Below, piece by piece: positions 21,497-35,400 of a DNA stretch of 64,000 nucleotides (position 1 is the stretch's first letter; the number at the start of each line of letters is the position of its first letter). The DNA is from Styela clava (lineage: Eukaryota; Chordata; Ascidiacea; Stolidobranchia; Styelidae): positions 17,236,001 through 17,300,000 of the forward strand of contig NC_135251.1 in the NCBI RefSeq assembly GCF_964204865.1, in the 5' to 3' direction. Below the pieces are notes generated by a model that saw only the letters and a list, made by a program, of their open reading frames with translations, was not told the origin of the DNA and did no database searches. The position numbers and the translations under genes are program-made.

Positions 21497-24400
21497 TTAT
21501 AAAATGCAGTTTTTTATTTTATCATTTTCATCCGCATCCGAGGTAAATGTGCTTGTCGCTGTCTTTCTGGTATTTTTTTCCAACTTTGCCTTTTTACACG
21601 ATGGTACTTGTAACCTGTGAAAGAAAATTTTAATACAACATTTTTGTAATCTTATAAACCAATGGTTAAATATAGGGAACTTTGTTATCACAATTTTGAT
21701 GTTGGACATTGACAAACGAGTCGAACTAATAGCGTACTCGAAATTTTATTTTGAAATGATGGCAATTTTCTCAAAGTGTTAATAGCACATCATAAAACAT
21801 AGCTCTGAATAAGAAGCAACGGATATGTGAGAAGCTATCGTGTATGTAAATGAAACACATTCTAGATTTACAATGTGTCCTGATTATTGGGCCCGAAGTG
21901 TTAATATGGTGTGTTTTGCTAAATTGTTGTTGTTGACTTGTTGTCTCCATAAAATAATGCACCAATCGTTTTCAAATTTACAGCACTTAAATATCGTTTA
22001 TTCCTCTAGAAGGCTATCACTTTTATATTTTCCCGACGCCTATAAAATTCGATATTTCATGCAAAATTTTGTTATCACTGCAAATACTGCGCCGCCGCGT
22101 GGCGTCACTTCAAATCTCCCTCACATCTTTCCGACAAAGTCTTTGCTGTCTTCTCAACTCCAGTACTACCAATGTTAATGCGGCGGTTAGACTTGATTTG
22201 AAGCTTTCGAATGATCATATAACGGATTTCATTCTAAGTCTCATGGGTACTGCAGTTGGTATTCGTGTTCGTATATTTGAGCATTGTTCTTTTGTTTGGA
22301 AAAAAAATTATGGTTTATTGGACCGCAATTGTAATTATATATATTAGACAACTTCAAAATGCGCTGTAAAAAGAAAATAACCATGTTTTTGAGCATACCA
22401 GTCAAACAGATTATTACTAAACAAAAAGGGTACCCTCGTAGTATGTGATCCAAGATGGCGGACACCGGAACGTAGTATGTGTACCAGGTAGGGTTAGGCC
22501 ATAATTTCAGGTACAAATACTACGGGAGTCACTTGGATAGTCCCCGAACTCGTAATAGAACTAAACTAAGGAAAACTGGATTAAAATTATGGCCTAACCC
22601 TAACCTGGTACACATACTATGTTCAGGTGTCCGCCATGTTGCTTCACATACTACGGGAGCGCCACAAAAAGTGTGAGAAGTACGTTACCTATATTTTTCT
22701 AATGCAAGCGACTCCTCCAGAGTTTCGGGAAGGGGTAGATCTTTTGTTTCGGGCAACAAGAGCGTTACAATTGACGCGACTAGAGCAATACCGCTTAAAA
22801 TCAGAAATGGAACCAACTTCGAACTTTCACCTGTAAATTACGAATAATACCACAATATGCTAGGTTCGGTACATATTAATACAGCGCCCAGTTGTGGCAA
22901 CTCATATAACTGTAATCTTATCCTATGAAGAGTGAATAATCTGGGTCAAGCTTACCAGTGAAAGCAATAAACGGCGCCATCAAACCACCAAAACGGGAAA
23001 GCGTTGCAGAGAATCCAAGTGCCGTGTTGCGGAGTTTTGTTGGAAAAAGCTCAGCTGGATACAAAAAAATCATTGCCATAGTAGATGAAATAAAAACCTT
23101 TCCGAGCATTGCAAACGCAATACTTACTGCGTTATCTGCAATAGGAAGTAAGATGATCAAGCTCATTTCAAACAACCTTGGAATAGCATTTCGAGTCTTT
23201 CGCTAAGCTATTCATGAAAATCCACAGTTTATCAACCAGAACAATATTCGCTACATATCTGATACTTTTTACCATATCATTACACAGTAGGCCCACGGTA
23301 TTATGCAGTAAGTTTAACTCACAGTTGCCAAACACCGGGCAGAGTATTGAGCATAAACATGATATTGCATATGCTGCGGATAACGTAGATCTTCTACCAA
23401 ATTTTTGCAGAAAATAAGGAGCAAAAATCCAGCCAGGAAGTTCTGCAGCGGCGGAAATAAAACAGTTCCAGTATTTGTTTCCTTCAAGGTTTGACGTATT
23501 AAATCCAAAACCATAATAAGATGTCAAAGTCGCGGTGCTATAACAATAGGAAATCAGGAGTTAACTAAAAATCTCCGTTTCTGACAAAGCTGTCCAATCT
23601 ACGACAACCATTATTTATCCTATGTAATTTTAAAGTGGAAAGTCTTACATAATCCAACTGATAATGAAGCATCGCTTCAGCAATACTCGGTTTCTTAAAA
23701 GTATGATGAAATGAGTCTCCTTTGAATCCTTACTTTTTGTAGTCTGAATTGTGAATAGATTTGGTCAACACTAGTTTTAACGTGCTCTTTAATAATTGAA
23801 AACTAATACCTACACTAGATTTTGCGGGTGACGAAATCAAAAATATATTTTGCCTCAAAAGCTTTTGATTTGTCGTATTTTTTCGCATGATGAATTTCAT
23901 GACTTTTGTAGCTTCAGCAATGCGACCCTTACTTGCAAGCCATCTTGGAGATTCAAAAATAATCCTTCATAACAAAATAAGTAATTATATATAGAAAAAC
24001 ATATTTAACATGATGAATAAAATGGTTCGAATAAGCTGGTACGCGTGGTTCCAAATCTAGTATGGCTATGATTGTTCTCAAACATACTATTGTGAAATCA
24101 TTTTTTTGTTTTCAACCTCTTAACATCGGGCTCAAGCTTAAATTCGCTATTTCAACTTACATTATTTGAAGACTTACCAACAAGAAGGAATGTACAGAAT
24201 ACCAATCAAGCCAACGACTCTCAAAATCCATCGCCAATCTTGACATAGATATGCGATTGCTGGGACCAGCATGTACGAGAAAGATTCAAAAGAATAAATA
24301 AGACAGCTGATTGTAGCTCGTTTGTCAGTTTTGACCAATTCTTGTACTGATAAATTAAATTTATATGATAAATTCCGACAAGGCAAACCAGCTACATTGC

Positions 24401-26305
24401 TGAAAAGAACAGGGACCTCGTGACTCAGTTTCGGAGTTTCGAGTTTTGAAAAATGTGTAGCGTGATGCTTTATTTCCCTGTTTATTTGTCTTGCGGTGTG
24501 TATGACCTACAATTTCGAACAACGAAATTAATCTTTTGTACAATATTTAAAAAAATGCAAGTTGTCAAATTGGGCATAAAGAGAGTTAATTTGGTAACAC
24601 TCTTGATGCAATGTATGTTTGCATTAAACTAAAGCCCTAAAACAATAATAATAAGTAATTTATACCTACAAGCATTTGATTATGTCTTACCATATAAAAA
24701 TGCTGTACAAAATGCTGCTGCGTTGATTGCTCCTAATAACGTAAACCATATGACACAAGATGCAAAGTTTGGCGCAAAGCTATAAGCGATCATCAGTGAC
24801 GATATAATCATACCGTAAATAATTGTTGGCTTCTTCCGTCCAAACCTGGAATTTCGTAAGAGTTATTTTCGATTAATGGTACGTATAACTGGCGTAGTTT
24901 TGTGCAACAAGGCTTTGGGATTTATCTTTAAATGTTCAAATGTTTCTCCCAGTGATGAGAATGTCCATGGAGTCTATAGAGGCGAAAAATAGCAGCTAGA
25001 AGATTATTACTTTTTAAAAGTTTTTAAGAGTCAATTTTGACTGCTGTGTTTCCATTCATGGGAACACTTTTTATAAAATATGGGCATATGACATTTTATT
25101 GTGTCACTTTTTTATTATATGCACGTGACCATCGTGCTAATGTTTTTGAGCATTCTACTTTTGTTTCCTAGTTAGTTGTTTGTAATCAAGTTGGATTTCA
25201 AGAGATGTGCAGTGTTTAGCAAATCGCTGTAGCCTACTTTATAATCGGCGTTTTTACTGTAATGTTAAAATTTCTAGAAAAGTAAAAATGTTTTTGTTTT
25301 GAGAGACATTTGTTGCTTAAAATAAATCTTGCATTCAACTTCATAGTTTTTTTTATGGTATGCAAATTGAACAAACCTGTCAACTATCATCCCTGCAATC
25401 AGACCACTAAACATTGGCCCTGCTGAAAATCCAAGCGTCAGAAGAATTCTTTGCCAATCATCATTACAGACCAAGTCAAACTAAAAACGAATCATGACTC
25501 CTGGTTGAGCTGAGAGGATGACTATTTAGGAAATATAAAAACACCATTTACAATCTTTTATCGTCGACTCATATAATATTATTTCTTAGCAGATGATTTG
25601 AAGGAAAATGTAATTTTAAATGCAGTTAAGCGTTTTAGCAGGGTTAATAGATTGCTCTTTACCTCCTCTGTCCCAGTTTTTACCCCATCTTTTGCATTGT
25701 ATACCCATCCGTCTTTGCAATATTCATTAGCATAGCTCCCGGTGGTGTTAAGTGTGATGTTGTGGTTTGAAACATTGACATACCTAAATTTAACTGTGAC
25801 GTTTTACGTTTACCGGATATCCCAAAAAAAATCTCTTCTAGAATTGAACATTGTTGTATATATATATATATATATATATATATGGTGACCGTACATTTGA
25901 ACCCATGTACATTTGTACCCATGCGTATATCCACGGGTTCAATCTATATGCGGGTGCTAAAACCCATGGGTTAGGGTTAGTATGGGTTTAACTATCCGTG
26001 AAACAAAAAAAATTCCATAGGTGCAATAGCATACAGGTGCAATTGTCATGGGTTCAAATGTACGTGGGTTCAAATGTAATGGAACCTATATATATATATA
26101 TTCGCATAATATCATGTTTGAGGCAGCTACTGAATTATGATGCCACAAAAGCCAACAGAATTTAAGATCGAAACGCAAATACAATGAAATAAACATAGCA
26201 TATATCATCAAAAACATACCTTTTGCATTTTGAAAATTCATTCCCATTCGGTCCCTCATGTGGAATGTAACGTAACAAGATTGATCTCGAGATATTCCTT
26301 TCTAT
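21497..26305 (-). CDS. SLC22-type organic ion transporter, 5'-truncated, copy 1
   Basis: Exons 2-12: 26220-26305, 25663-25783, 25377-25480, 24691-24845, 24178-24346, 23814-23964, 23649-23743, 23323-23537, 22956-23135, 22689-22830, 21497-21614. All reading frames and splice sites are open, but exon 1, with the start codon and first membrane segment, is absent because the unit ends upstream of exon 2. It would be inactive unless a new start is used; an in-frame ATG at 26455 lies across the junction. It could be called an unprocessed pseudogene. Confidence 0.8.
21960..22300. repeat. degenerate dispersed repeat, member 2 (SLC22-like intron 11)
   Basis: It matches 7330-7500 at AGAAGGCTATCACTTTT, the GTGGCG block and TATTTGAGCATTGTTCTTTTG, but is longer between these points. 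The small ORFs across it are not supported as genes. Confidence 0.45.
22434..22660. mobile_element. foldback element in SLC22-like intron 11, copy 1
   Basis: Two arms of about 80 bp are inverted copies of each other. The outer motif is CGTAGTATGTGA, followed by ATGGCGGACACC, GTAGTATGTGTACCAGG and TTAGGCCATAATTT. The loop is about 70 bp. It looks like a non-autonomous foldback transposon. No target duplication was clear. Confidence 0.7.
24955..25175. repeat. degenerate dispersed repeat, member 3 (SLC22-like intron 4)
   Basis: It shares AGAAGATTATTACTTTT and TTTGAGCATTCTACTTTTG with members 1 and 2. It is the most diverged of the three and its ends are uncertain. Confidence 0.35.
25884..26086. 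mobile_element. 203-bp MITE, insertion C, copy 1
   Basis: Inserted in a TA microsatellite within an SLC22-like intron, so its 9-bp flanks (TATATATAT) are compatible with a target duplication but not diagnostic. Orientation is opposite to insertion B. Confidence 0.85.
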
Positions 26306-26432
26306 CTGAAAACATGTTTGCATTTTTTCAAATGTAGTTAAAATAATATAAAGGATGTCGGCTCCGAGGGCCACAAAATTATTTTTGCATTGTTCGCGAG
26401 CCACAATAGTGCCAAGAATAGGTAAAACAGTG

Positions 26433-26730
26433 CAACTGTAATGTCGTTGAATCATCAAAATGCCGGAAACAAAGTGCAAGTTTTCTAATGAGTTTAAGAA
26501 TGAGAACAATTCCCATTATTTGAAGCGAAGGCCAATAGAAAGAGAGAGTTTATTTTTATTTGTCAAACCGAGGATTTCGTAGTAAGATTTACAGCTAATT
26601 TTGATGCCTGCAATCTACCCACAATGGTAGGAAAACGTTTAAACTATTACTAACCCCCAGAATCGAACCAAGTTTGACTTGTCCAATCCGCGCCGTCCCG
26701 GTTTTTGGCTTCAGAGATATGGTAAGCCTA
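26433..26730. mobile_element. truncated hAT-like element at the copy 1/copy 2 junction
   Basis: Only the right part of the 8417-8944 element is present, with the right inverted end and one flanking CTTATTCC. The left end is missing. The element was therefore already in place when the unit was duplicated. Confidence 0.85.
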
Positions 26731-26780
26731 CTTATTCCCCATTCTTGACGTCTGTGCTGGGACCAACTCGTTCAGATCAA

Positions 26781-28374
26781 ATATAGAGGACTTGCACGGG
26801 TCACGTGACTTTGTTACTGGACGGCAATAAAACAAAATCGTCCATTTGGCTCCTGTCAGTTGCAAGTCGGATTATACGTTTCCGTTTTGTTTGGCTGTTG
26901 AAAATGGTTATTTCGTATTGTTCCGTTGGCTGCACGTATAGTATAGACTATAGACAACGAAATGGATCTTCAGTTATATTCCCCTGTTTTCAAAAGATCC
27001 GGAACGTCGCGCAATGTGGATATCATCTATTGGCAGATCTGCTTGGTGTCAAGTCCAGAAGCCATCTCACTTGTGTTTAACTGTTTGCGGACAGCACTTC
27101 GTTGATGGTGAGTCATCATGTGCCGTTATCGAATTTTTAAATATTCATAAGCTCCCTCATTTCAATGGAAAGCAGATGACAAACTACTGTTATTGGTAGG
27201 CCTAGGCGTAGGCCTACTTGCAGACTTGACTCGTGTAAGGTATTAATCAATAATTGCCATAAGGTATTGTTTTCCTAGTTAGCAGGTAATCTATTAGTAA
27301 TTGTGAAAAGTTGAATAGATAACTAAAGTTTAACGCCAGTGCTCATGCAAAAAATAACCAGAATTCAATTGAATTCGCCATCTAAGAGTACGCTCGCCAC
27401 CGCATCTCTGATCCCACTGGGAGTTTCACAGCTTCCAATCCCATGCGGGGATAGTTATGTGCGAGTGGATTGCAGCTCTCCTCCCACTGAGGGTGGTTCA
27501 CACGACCGCTGGTCGATTACGACATCCCCCACCATCAAGTATATGCTTCTAAAACAAATAACTGGCTAACTAATCCCGACATAGAAATGGTAATCGTACG
27601 ATGCTGCACCTTGCAATCTGTCCCCAACCAATGATAAATTCTATCCTGAAAACTACCCACATTGGTAGGCATAGTTGCGTTTTAAATTGAAAGAAATCTT
27701 CATTAATGGTCAAATTGGTCTGATTGTTTTGTTAGTTAGCAGGTAATTTATTACTGATCTGATACACAAACTTGGCACTGTCAAATGATGATAAGTGTTT
27801 AATTTATTTTCAGGAAAAAGGGAAGATAACCCATTATCAGCTGCTTATATGTCCCATCGAAACACATGTAAGATGGCTTCTGGACTTGACACCAAGCAGT
27901 TCTGCCAATACAATAGGCAATGGATGATATCCACATTGCGCGACGTTCCGGATCTTTTAAAATTAGTGGAATATAACTGAAGATCCATTTCGTTGTCTAT
28001 ACTATACGTACAGCCAACGGAACAATACGAAATAATCATTTTCAACGGTGACCGTACATTTGAACCTACGTACATTTGAACCCATGTGTATATTCGCGAG
28101 TTCAATCTATATGCGGGTGCTAAACCCATGGGTTAGGGTTAGTATGAGTTCAAATATCCGTAAAACAACAAAAATTTTCATAGGTGCAATAGTGTGCAGG
28201 TGCAATCGTCGTGGGTTCAAATGTACGTGGGTTCAAATGTAATGGAACCATTTTCAACAGCCAAACAAAACGGAAACGTATAATCCGACTTGCAACTGAC
28301 AGGAGCCAAATGGACGTTTTTGTTTCATTGCCGTCTAGTAACAAAGTCACGTGACCCGTGCAAGTCCTCTATAT
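26781..28374. mobile_element. THAP-type transposon relic, copy 2
   Basis: Identical in the parts compared to 8995-10588, including the nested MITE and the frame break. Confidence 0.7.
28047..28249. mobile_element. 203-bp MITE, insertion A, copy 2
   Basis: Same insertion, with ATTTTCAAC on both sides, carried along by the duplication. Confidence 0.85.
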
Positions 28375-28555
28375 ACTACTACGTTCAGATACATCTTTAA
28401 AATATTTTTACTTGGTGTTTCATATCGCCGATAAGCGTTTAAAGCAAATACTAACCAAATGGAGCTTGTATATGTATGCAAATTTGTTTCAATATATATA
28501 AAATACATTGTGAAGATCAACAATGCATAAATATTTATGTAGGTAGATTCTAGAC

Positions 28556-28856
28556 CAGGCACGCTTTTTGGACCGGGTGCCAAAAAATTTGTCTACTTAG
28601 ACTGGCGGCCATGTAAGTGTGACGTAAAAAGTTACATTTTATAAACAATATTTACACTGTTACAAAAGCAAAAGTGGAAAACAGTGAGCCTCGTGCCAAA
28701 ACGAAATATAATCCCAATCTCAACAAATTCCTTGAGCTATTTTTAGCCCAACATCAAAATTTGGTTTTAGTTTGGTTGTGGCAGCATCATGCGGGCCAGA
28801 CTGAACTACCCAACGAGCCGGATTTGGCCCGCGGGCCGTAGTTTGCTCATGTCATA
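28556..28856. mobile_element. hAT-like non-autonomous relic, copy 2
   Basis: Counterpart of 10770-11070; ends approximate. Confidence 0.5.
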
Positions 28857-29437
28857 TGTCTGTTGTAGACGGTTTGCACAAACGAGTTTGACTAACATTC
28901 ACTGCCCAGGACGTAACCTGCAACAGCTGAGCTATGGCGCCATTGGTAACCAATTGCCACAGTTGCCCAGATATGAGGATATTTCTTTATACATTGACTT
29001 TGAATTAGATTCTGTGTAGCAACTAATAAAAACGACGGGAATGTTGTTAAACTACTGAGAGGGGTTCTACGTACAATTTGTGAAAGGCGTAATCATGTTC
29101 ATTCTAACATTTGTCGTGAGTTGCATAAGCAAATACTCAAACTCATTCACCTAAACTCTCTCTACAAACAGTCACTAAAAATGTTGAGGTTTTCTATATA
29201 CAACTTCTCTCTGTGTACTACGCTCTGTACAAGCAACTAAACGAAAATATGGGTGAGTTCATTCACATACCCCTTGAGAGCCAAGCTTCACCGACTGGCG
29301 CTACGTATAGATTTGCAAACCTATAACACAAGCCTACATTTTCTGGTTTTTAGTTTATTTATTCAATCAATAGACGAAAGAACATATGCAGGAACAAATG
29401 ACGAAATTGGCAAAAAAACACATCTAAACATTTAAAT

Positions 29438-32400
29438 TTAATTTTGTGAAATATATCGTCTGTAAGAATCAGATTCCATCAACCGAAATATATGATCTTG
29501 AGCTTCCTGGAACATTTCTGAGGTTGGATTCTGCAGCTTTTCTGTTATCATTGAACGTATTTTTGATGTAATATTAACCTGAAAATATAAAAGATTATCC
29601 ATTAGGCATTGACGTATTTGAATAATTTGGAGCCGGAAGGTTTTTTTTAGACTGAATCAGAACAAACCAACCAACAACCAAATCATATGGGTGGCAATGT
29701 TTTCATTGAAAATGGAGGGACCTGAGCCCTGGCAAAGACCAATGAATGACTCGCTCCAGCAGCAGTAGATAAAATTTCAAGGATATGATGGATGTTTCGC
29801 CTATATATATGGCCGTTCACTCAAAAATCAAAAAAAAAATAGTGCTGATAAAGACTGAATGTCAAATCATACCTCACACTCTGCATCAGAGTGGATATAT
29901 TTTTTGTAGATCGCAGACGCAAGTTTACGTTGTTTTGTTGTCTTCTTATTTTTGTAACTTTCACATTCAGTCCAAAAATCAAGATTTTCCTCACTGTGCT
30001 CTATTGCAAGAAATGCGCGAAAGGAAGCACATTTACCTTCAAAAAATAAAAAATATACATTAATATATATATATGTATTTTCAAAACAATGAGAGAGAAA
30101 GGTAATAAACCTAACCGCCGAAGAATACTGGCAAATGATAAAATGTAGATTATGTGAAAACAGTTTTAAAACAGAATATTACATTAATTCGTATCTGATT
30201 ATAACCAGGATTAATCTAGGTTTAATTTAAAATCGATTCACGGGAATATTCTACAAACCTTTATCTTTCAAAATAGCTAGCAGTCCATTCGCTGACGAAG
30301 AATTGGAGGAACAAGACGATACGTTAATAATATTACTTTCCAGTGCTGTGTAGCCTTTCTTCTCCTCGTTCTTATGTTTTCTTGACTTGACACGACTAAA
30401 TTAATGTTGAAAAAATATATTTGAAAAACATTAGAATATATGAGGTAAGAAATGTATCAGCACAAGTGACACAAATAGTTTACACTTATACAAGTTAAAC
30501 TTTTTTTCATTTTCAACTTCAATCATTAACATAAAAATAAACTAGCAGCAGCACAGAAGCTACAAGATTTGTGTATGATTTCATATGTCAGTTATAAGAA
30601 AAGCAAAGAATCTTTTCACTTCAGTAAATGCCCATGTACTGTTCCTAGCAAAAGTGTGTATGCTTCATTTAACTTATCTAGGCTATTGCATTTGATCAAT
30701 ACAGGGCACAGGGTTACTAATTCAACAAACCGACTTATGGAACCCTGTACTACAAACATCCAAATATTTCGATTCAAAGTAAGATATATTTATGTTTGTC
30801 ACGGTAAGAGTCAAATAAGGTAAGAAAAAAGACTTTTGTTACTTACAATATCTTTTTAATCTTTTCTGTTTCGATCCAATCAATTTTACTCGAAATATTT
30901 TTGTTGTTTTGTAGTTCTTCTTTCGTTTTCAAATCTGATTCGGAAGAACATGACCGACTTCTTATTCGTTTTGGATCAACATCGCTTGATGACGTAACAC
31001 TAACGATTTCCACGCGATCATTGTCATAATTTTGCGACCTCGAGCTATTTATTTCAGATGACACGATATCACTCGGTGCCCCAAGTTCGAATTTTTGAGG
31101 AAAATCTGAAAATGAAAAAATTAAATAATGCAAACTTCCTCACATCGACCCAAGGTGAACGCATGCTTGAATCTACTTACCAATGAAATCAGGATAATAT
31201 AAGGTGAACTTCTCATTCCCAGCCTGTAACAAAGAAATTATAATGTTTATATATTATATTTTTTTAATTTATTGGTTCAGTTTGTTTAAACGTATAGATT
31301 CGTCGGAATATTTATAAGATTGCCTTTGCATTGTGCTGTGACGCCGCTTCAATAATAAAAAAATCGAATATCGGAACAATTAGTTTATAAAATCTACATA
31401 CCGATTTTTGCATACGAAAACTCTCCGACTTATTAAAATATCTTTTGCTGCTTGTGCGTTCATATCCGTTAATGCTTCTTTTTGCAGATCGTCGAAGAAT
31501 CGGCGATTCACATCCGGGAACCATTTGTCTCAATTGCGCGAGTTGTTTTTTCCCGTCATGATATGTTCGTCTTCGGACTATTCTCGCCGACTTTTGCAAA
31601 TTTGCACCGTATGTAACGGACGCCAAACACAGCGGTGTACCGGGAGTGTTGCTAGGACGACAGGGAATGGAGTTACCAGCATATAACGGGGGCTTGCAAA
31701 TTTGAAATGTCTGTTCCTGCTCTTCAGTCAAAAACACATCATCATTATCTTCATCTTCAAATTGTATTGGTTTGATTTGGTGCTTCATATCATGTTGTGG
31801 TCTGAATGGCGTTTGCTGGTCTATATCATTTTCTATATATCTATACTTTTGTAGTTTTTCTCTCGTTGTAATGAATTGCAAGTTATTTTGCGCTGATGTC
31901 CTTAGTCGATGTTCGTTCAATTTACGCTTTTTGTGTCGAACACCACCTTTTCTATTAAGTTTACGTTTATATCCGCCTTTTGGTGTATTGTTCAATTCTC
32001 GGTTGTTTCGATGACTTCTTTGAATTTTCAGCACTACAACACCGGAACAAGATCTATATAGAGGCAAAATACCAGTTGGCAATTTTGTTCATTGCAAAAA
32101 TATATAAATAATAACCTAAAAATAACACTTACCTCAGTAAATTTTGAAATTCAAAATTAGTCCGGTTATTAACAATTGACCCATTGATTGACAATATTAC
32201 GTCTCGTTCACGGAGTCCGACGGAATAAGCTTGTGATCCTGAAAATAAAAGGTTTATATACATTTTAATCAAAGTAAACTAGTAAGAAACGCAAGGCAAC
32301 AACTCTCTTAGGCTTTAATAAGAAAAGGAGCATTTTGAGTAAAATAGATCAGCTGGTATGTTTTGTATTGATATCGTACGAAAATTTACACATCTGACTA

Positions 32401-35400
32401 AGCTTTAAAAGTCTCATGGTTTTGTGACAAAATTAGTTGCTTGTGCATTAGGATTTTTCGGAAGCGACATCAACTTATTATAAAACTCACTCGACTCGGT
32501 TAGAACCCCTTACCTTCTGTGACTGATGAAACACATGGTGGCGATTGTGTTTGTGCGCCAAATTGAACATCTCTTACAATGGCATTAGTCGATAATTGGA
32601 TCTAAAAATAGAAATATTTTTATTGAATAATGTTATAATATATATTGTCTATCGGCAGAAGAACCGTTCTATGTATCGTACATGAGTTTGACAGTGTTTG
32701 GGGCATAATTAGTGATGAAAGCTTGATGCGTCCGACGTTTCCCAATTTCATGCTTTGAGATTAATAGTAATTGTTCCGAACTAACCTCCTTATGTTCGAT
32801 CATTTTTCTGCTCGGCGTGAATCCAGCTTGTGATTTGTCATTTTGTGATGTCTCTGCTGGGAACTGATTATAATTCATTGTCTTTACCTTGTTTTCTCCT
32901 GATGTCAGAAATGAGAAAGTACATTTATTTATTCATTTTATTCTTATATTATTACGAGTCCCGAGTGAATGAGAGATTTCAAACAAATTTGAATCCATGC
33001 GTTCCAAGCAAGACTTTTCCGTCGACCTACTTACCAACACATCATTTGCATAAAATATGCGATAAAATTAACATTTTGTATACACTAAGTTATCATATTT
33101 GCATAATAATTATCTTACTGCTGAGGCTTTGATTCGGTTTCACAGCAAGATGTTTTCGTCGTCCTATGTTCTCACCGAGCAAGTAATATGAACCTTGAAT
33201 TATCTGTGAAATAATGTTGAATTAATTGGAATGACTGACATGACACTGACATTTTAAGCAGAAACGACGTATTACCGTTGCTTGAGATCAAAACAATAAC
33301 GATTTGGAATATGTGGTTGTTCGTTTAAAATCGAGAATAACAGTTCAATTTTTGAATATTATTACGTTAATAATAAAAATGATGCAAGTTACCTCATTAT
33401 TCGTCATAAACTTCCGAAGTCCAAAGCTTGTGCATCCTTTAAAATTCACCGGAGTCATAGCCTGTGACCAGACTTCAATCAGCAATCTTCTATTCAATGC
33501 CATCCGAGACAAGTTACTAGAATTTTAATTTTTTCATGTAAATTTTTAATTTAAAACCTAAACTATTAGATCAAGATATTCTTTTTTTTTCAGCAAAAGG
33601 TTCGGCCATTCCGTGTATGTCAAAACTTGACAAATTATAATCGTAATGGTATTATCAGTACTTACAAAGAGACCGTCTCGTGGAGAATGGTTTCTTTTGC
33701 TGCCATGTGCACCTTCATGATATGTTCAGCATGTGTTTCGCTCTTTTCCGAAATTAGGGAAATCTAAAAATAATATGCGATTACTTTCACATGTTACCTG
33801 AAATTTACGACGAAAATCTACCAGTAAATTTTTGTTGAGCAATTTTAAAATAACAAAGTCCAGATCCTGATTCTAGCATTCATATTATCAAATTATCCAT
33901 TTACATAATATATCTTATTGTCGCGATACAAATGAACATACCAGCATACGTCACTTGATTAGTACAGGTAAGGACGTAATTAAGTTTGGACTTACCTTTA
34001 TGTAAATGCTGGATCCTATTGAAGACAAAATGTTTCTAATTCCCAACAGAGTGACAGTCAACTTCTTGGCCGTTCCACATGCCACCAATTTGATTTGACC
34101 TTGATAAATATCAGGTATTATTCCATGATTGAATTTTTGTTTTAGACGGTTAGAAAAAACATGACAAAATAGATTTCGATACATAATTCCGAAAGCATCA
34201 AATCATGGAAAAAAAATTAGGCATCGCTTAAAAATTGAACATTATTCAATATACTACAAATCATCACTTACCTCGCATTGTTAGGCGCCAATAACAACAA
34301 CGTTCCTCCTCACAAATTGCTTAGATAAAATCAGTAAGAAATAATTAAATATAAAACTGCAATGACAACGCATATGTTTAAACATACGTCGACAATATTA
34401 CGAATTAAGTGAAGGTTTGTCTCTGGCACGCTAAATCATATATATCTTTCGCTGATCTGTCTCCTGGATTCGTTTGCTAATACTATTTGCACGGAAGCCT
34501 GACCTAGGTATCAAATGTCACCTTTCTACTTCGCGATACGTTTCTCCTTGACTAAGCAGTCTAAATAATCGTGAAAAGTAGAACTGCAAACACTTCGTTG
34601 TTTGCGAAGGAAGATGAATCAAGTGACGTCAAAATTTCAAAGCGGATTACACTGCTGGAATCTTTTTGAACCAACTAAATTTTTTGATGATTTCTGACAT
34701 GCTGGGTTTTCTAGTGCTGAAATTTTGTGGCGATGCATGGCGGAAATTGTTTTCTGCTATTCACTGGCAGACTTTCCGTTTTAAGTTCGGATACATCAAG
34801 CCGGGTCAAACAGGATCCACATCTAATAAGCCATATAATACTCGAATATTTTACTTTCACTTAAATTTACATGGTAACCCATTGTCAAACTAAATCCGAG
34901 TTTATTATTTTCACTGCAGCCGCCGTAATATTCCACAATATTATATATATATATTCAATACTTTCTCGATTCGCACTCAATAACTCTGGTCTAGGTTTAA
35001 CCTGCCGGCACCCACATTTCAATGAATGAGATACTGTTGAAATCTTCAACTGTCGAAATTGAGAGTACTCAGAGATGTCAGACAGTGAAAACTGTCTGTG
35101 ACCCAAATCACGTCAGCGAAAAAAAAGAAGCAACATCTGCCTCAGTTTATTCATATCAAGAGACAATAGCCAACACAACGGGTTGCCTGAGTGGCAAGGC
35201 GGTCATTATACCGTGAAATGAAAACTTCCCAGCAAGGCAGGTGTGCCAAGTTTTTTACCTTTATGTATAATTATGTGTTATCATACGCTGATTACTTGCA
35301 GTTTTACTTTTATAATGCCAGATTAGCGCACACGTTAAGTTTCACTATCACGAAAAGTCAAATCCTTAATGAACGGGATAACTATTTAATAATCGCTAAT

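Larger units (their letters stand above)
8647..26432. repeat. tandem segmental duplication, copy 1 (17,786 bp)
   Basis: From 8647 on, every landmark recurs 17,786 and 35,572 bases to the right. Upstream of 8647 the match stops. This copy keeps the original left flank, with the complete hAT-like element, and contains one RGS3-like gene and a 5'-truncated SLC22-like gene. Confidence 0.97.

Noticed and set aside
22685-22830. SLC22-like last exon stopping after KYR
   Set aside because: The stop overlaps a donor, and splicing to 21497-21614 keeps the frame and gives a normal-length C-terminus.
23136-23322. Coding continuation between SLC22-like exons 9 and 10 (open frames on both sides)
   Set aside because: A strong polypyrimidine acceptor before 23135 and a GTGAGT donor at 23322 agree in phase and restore the family alignment.
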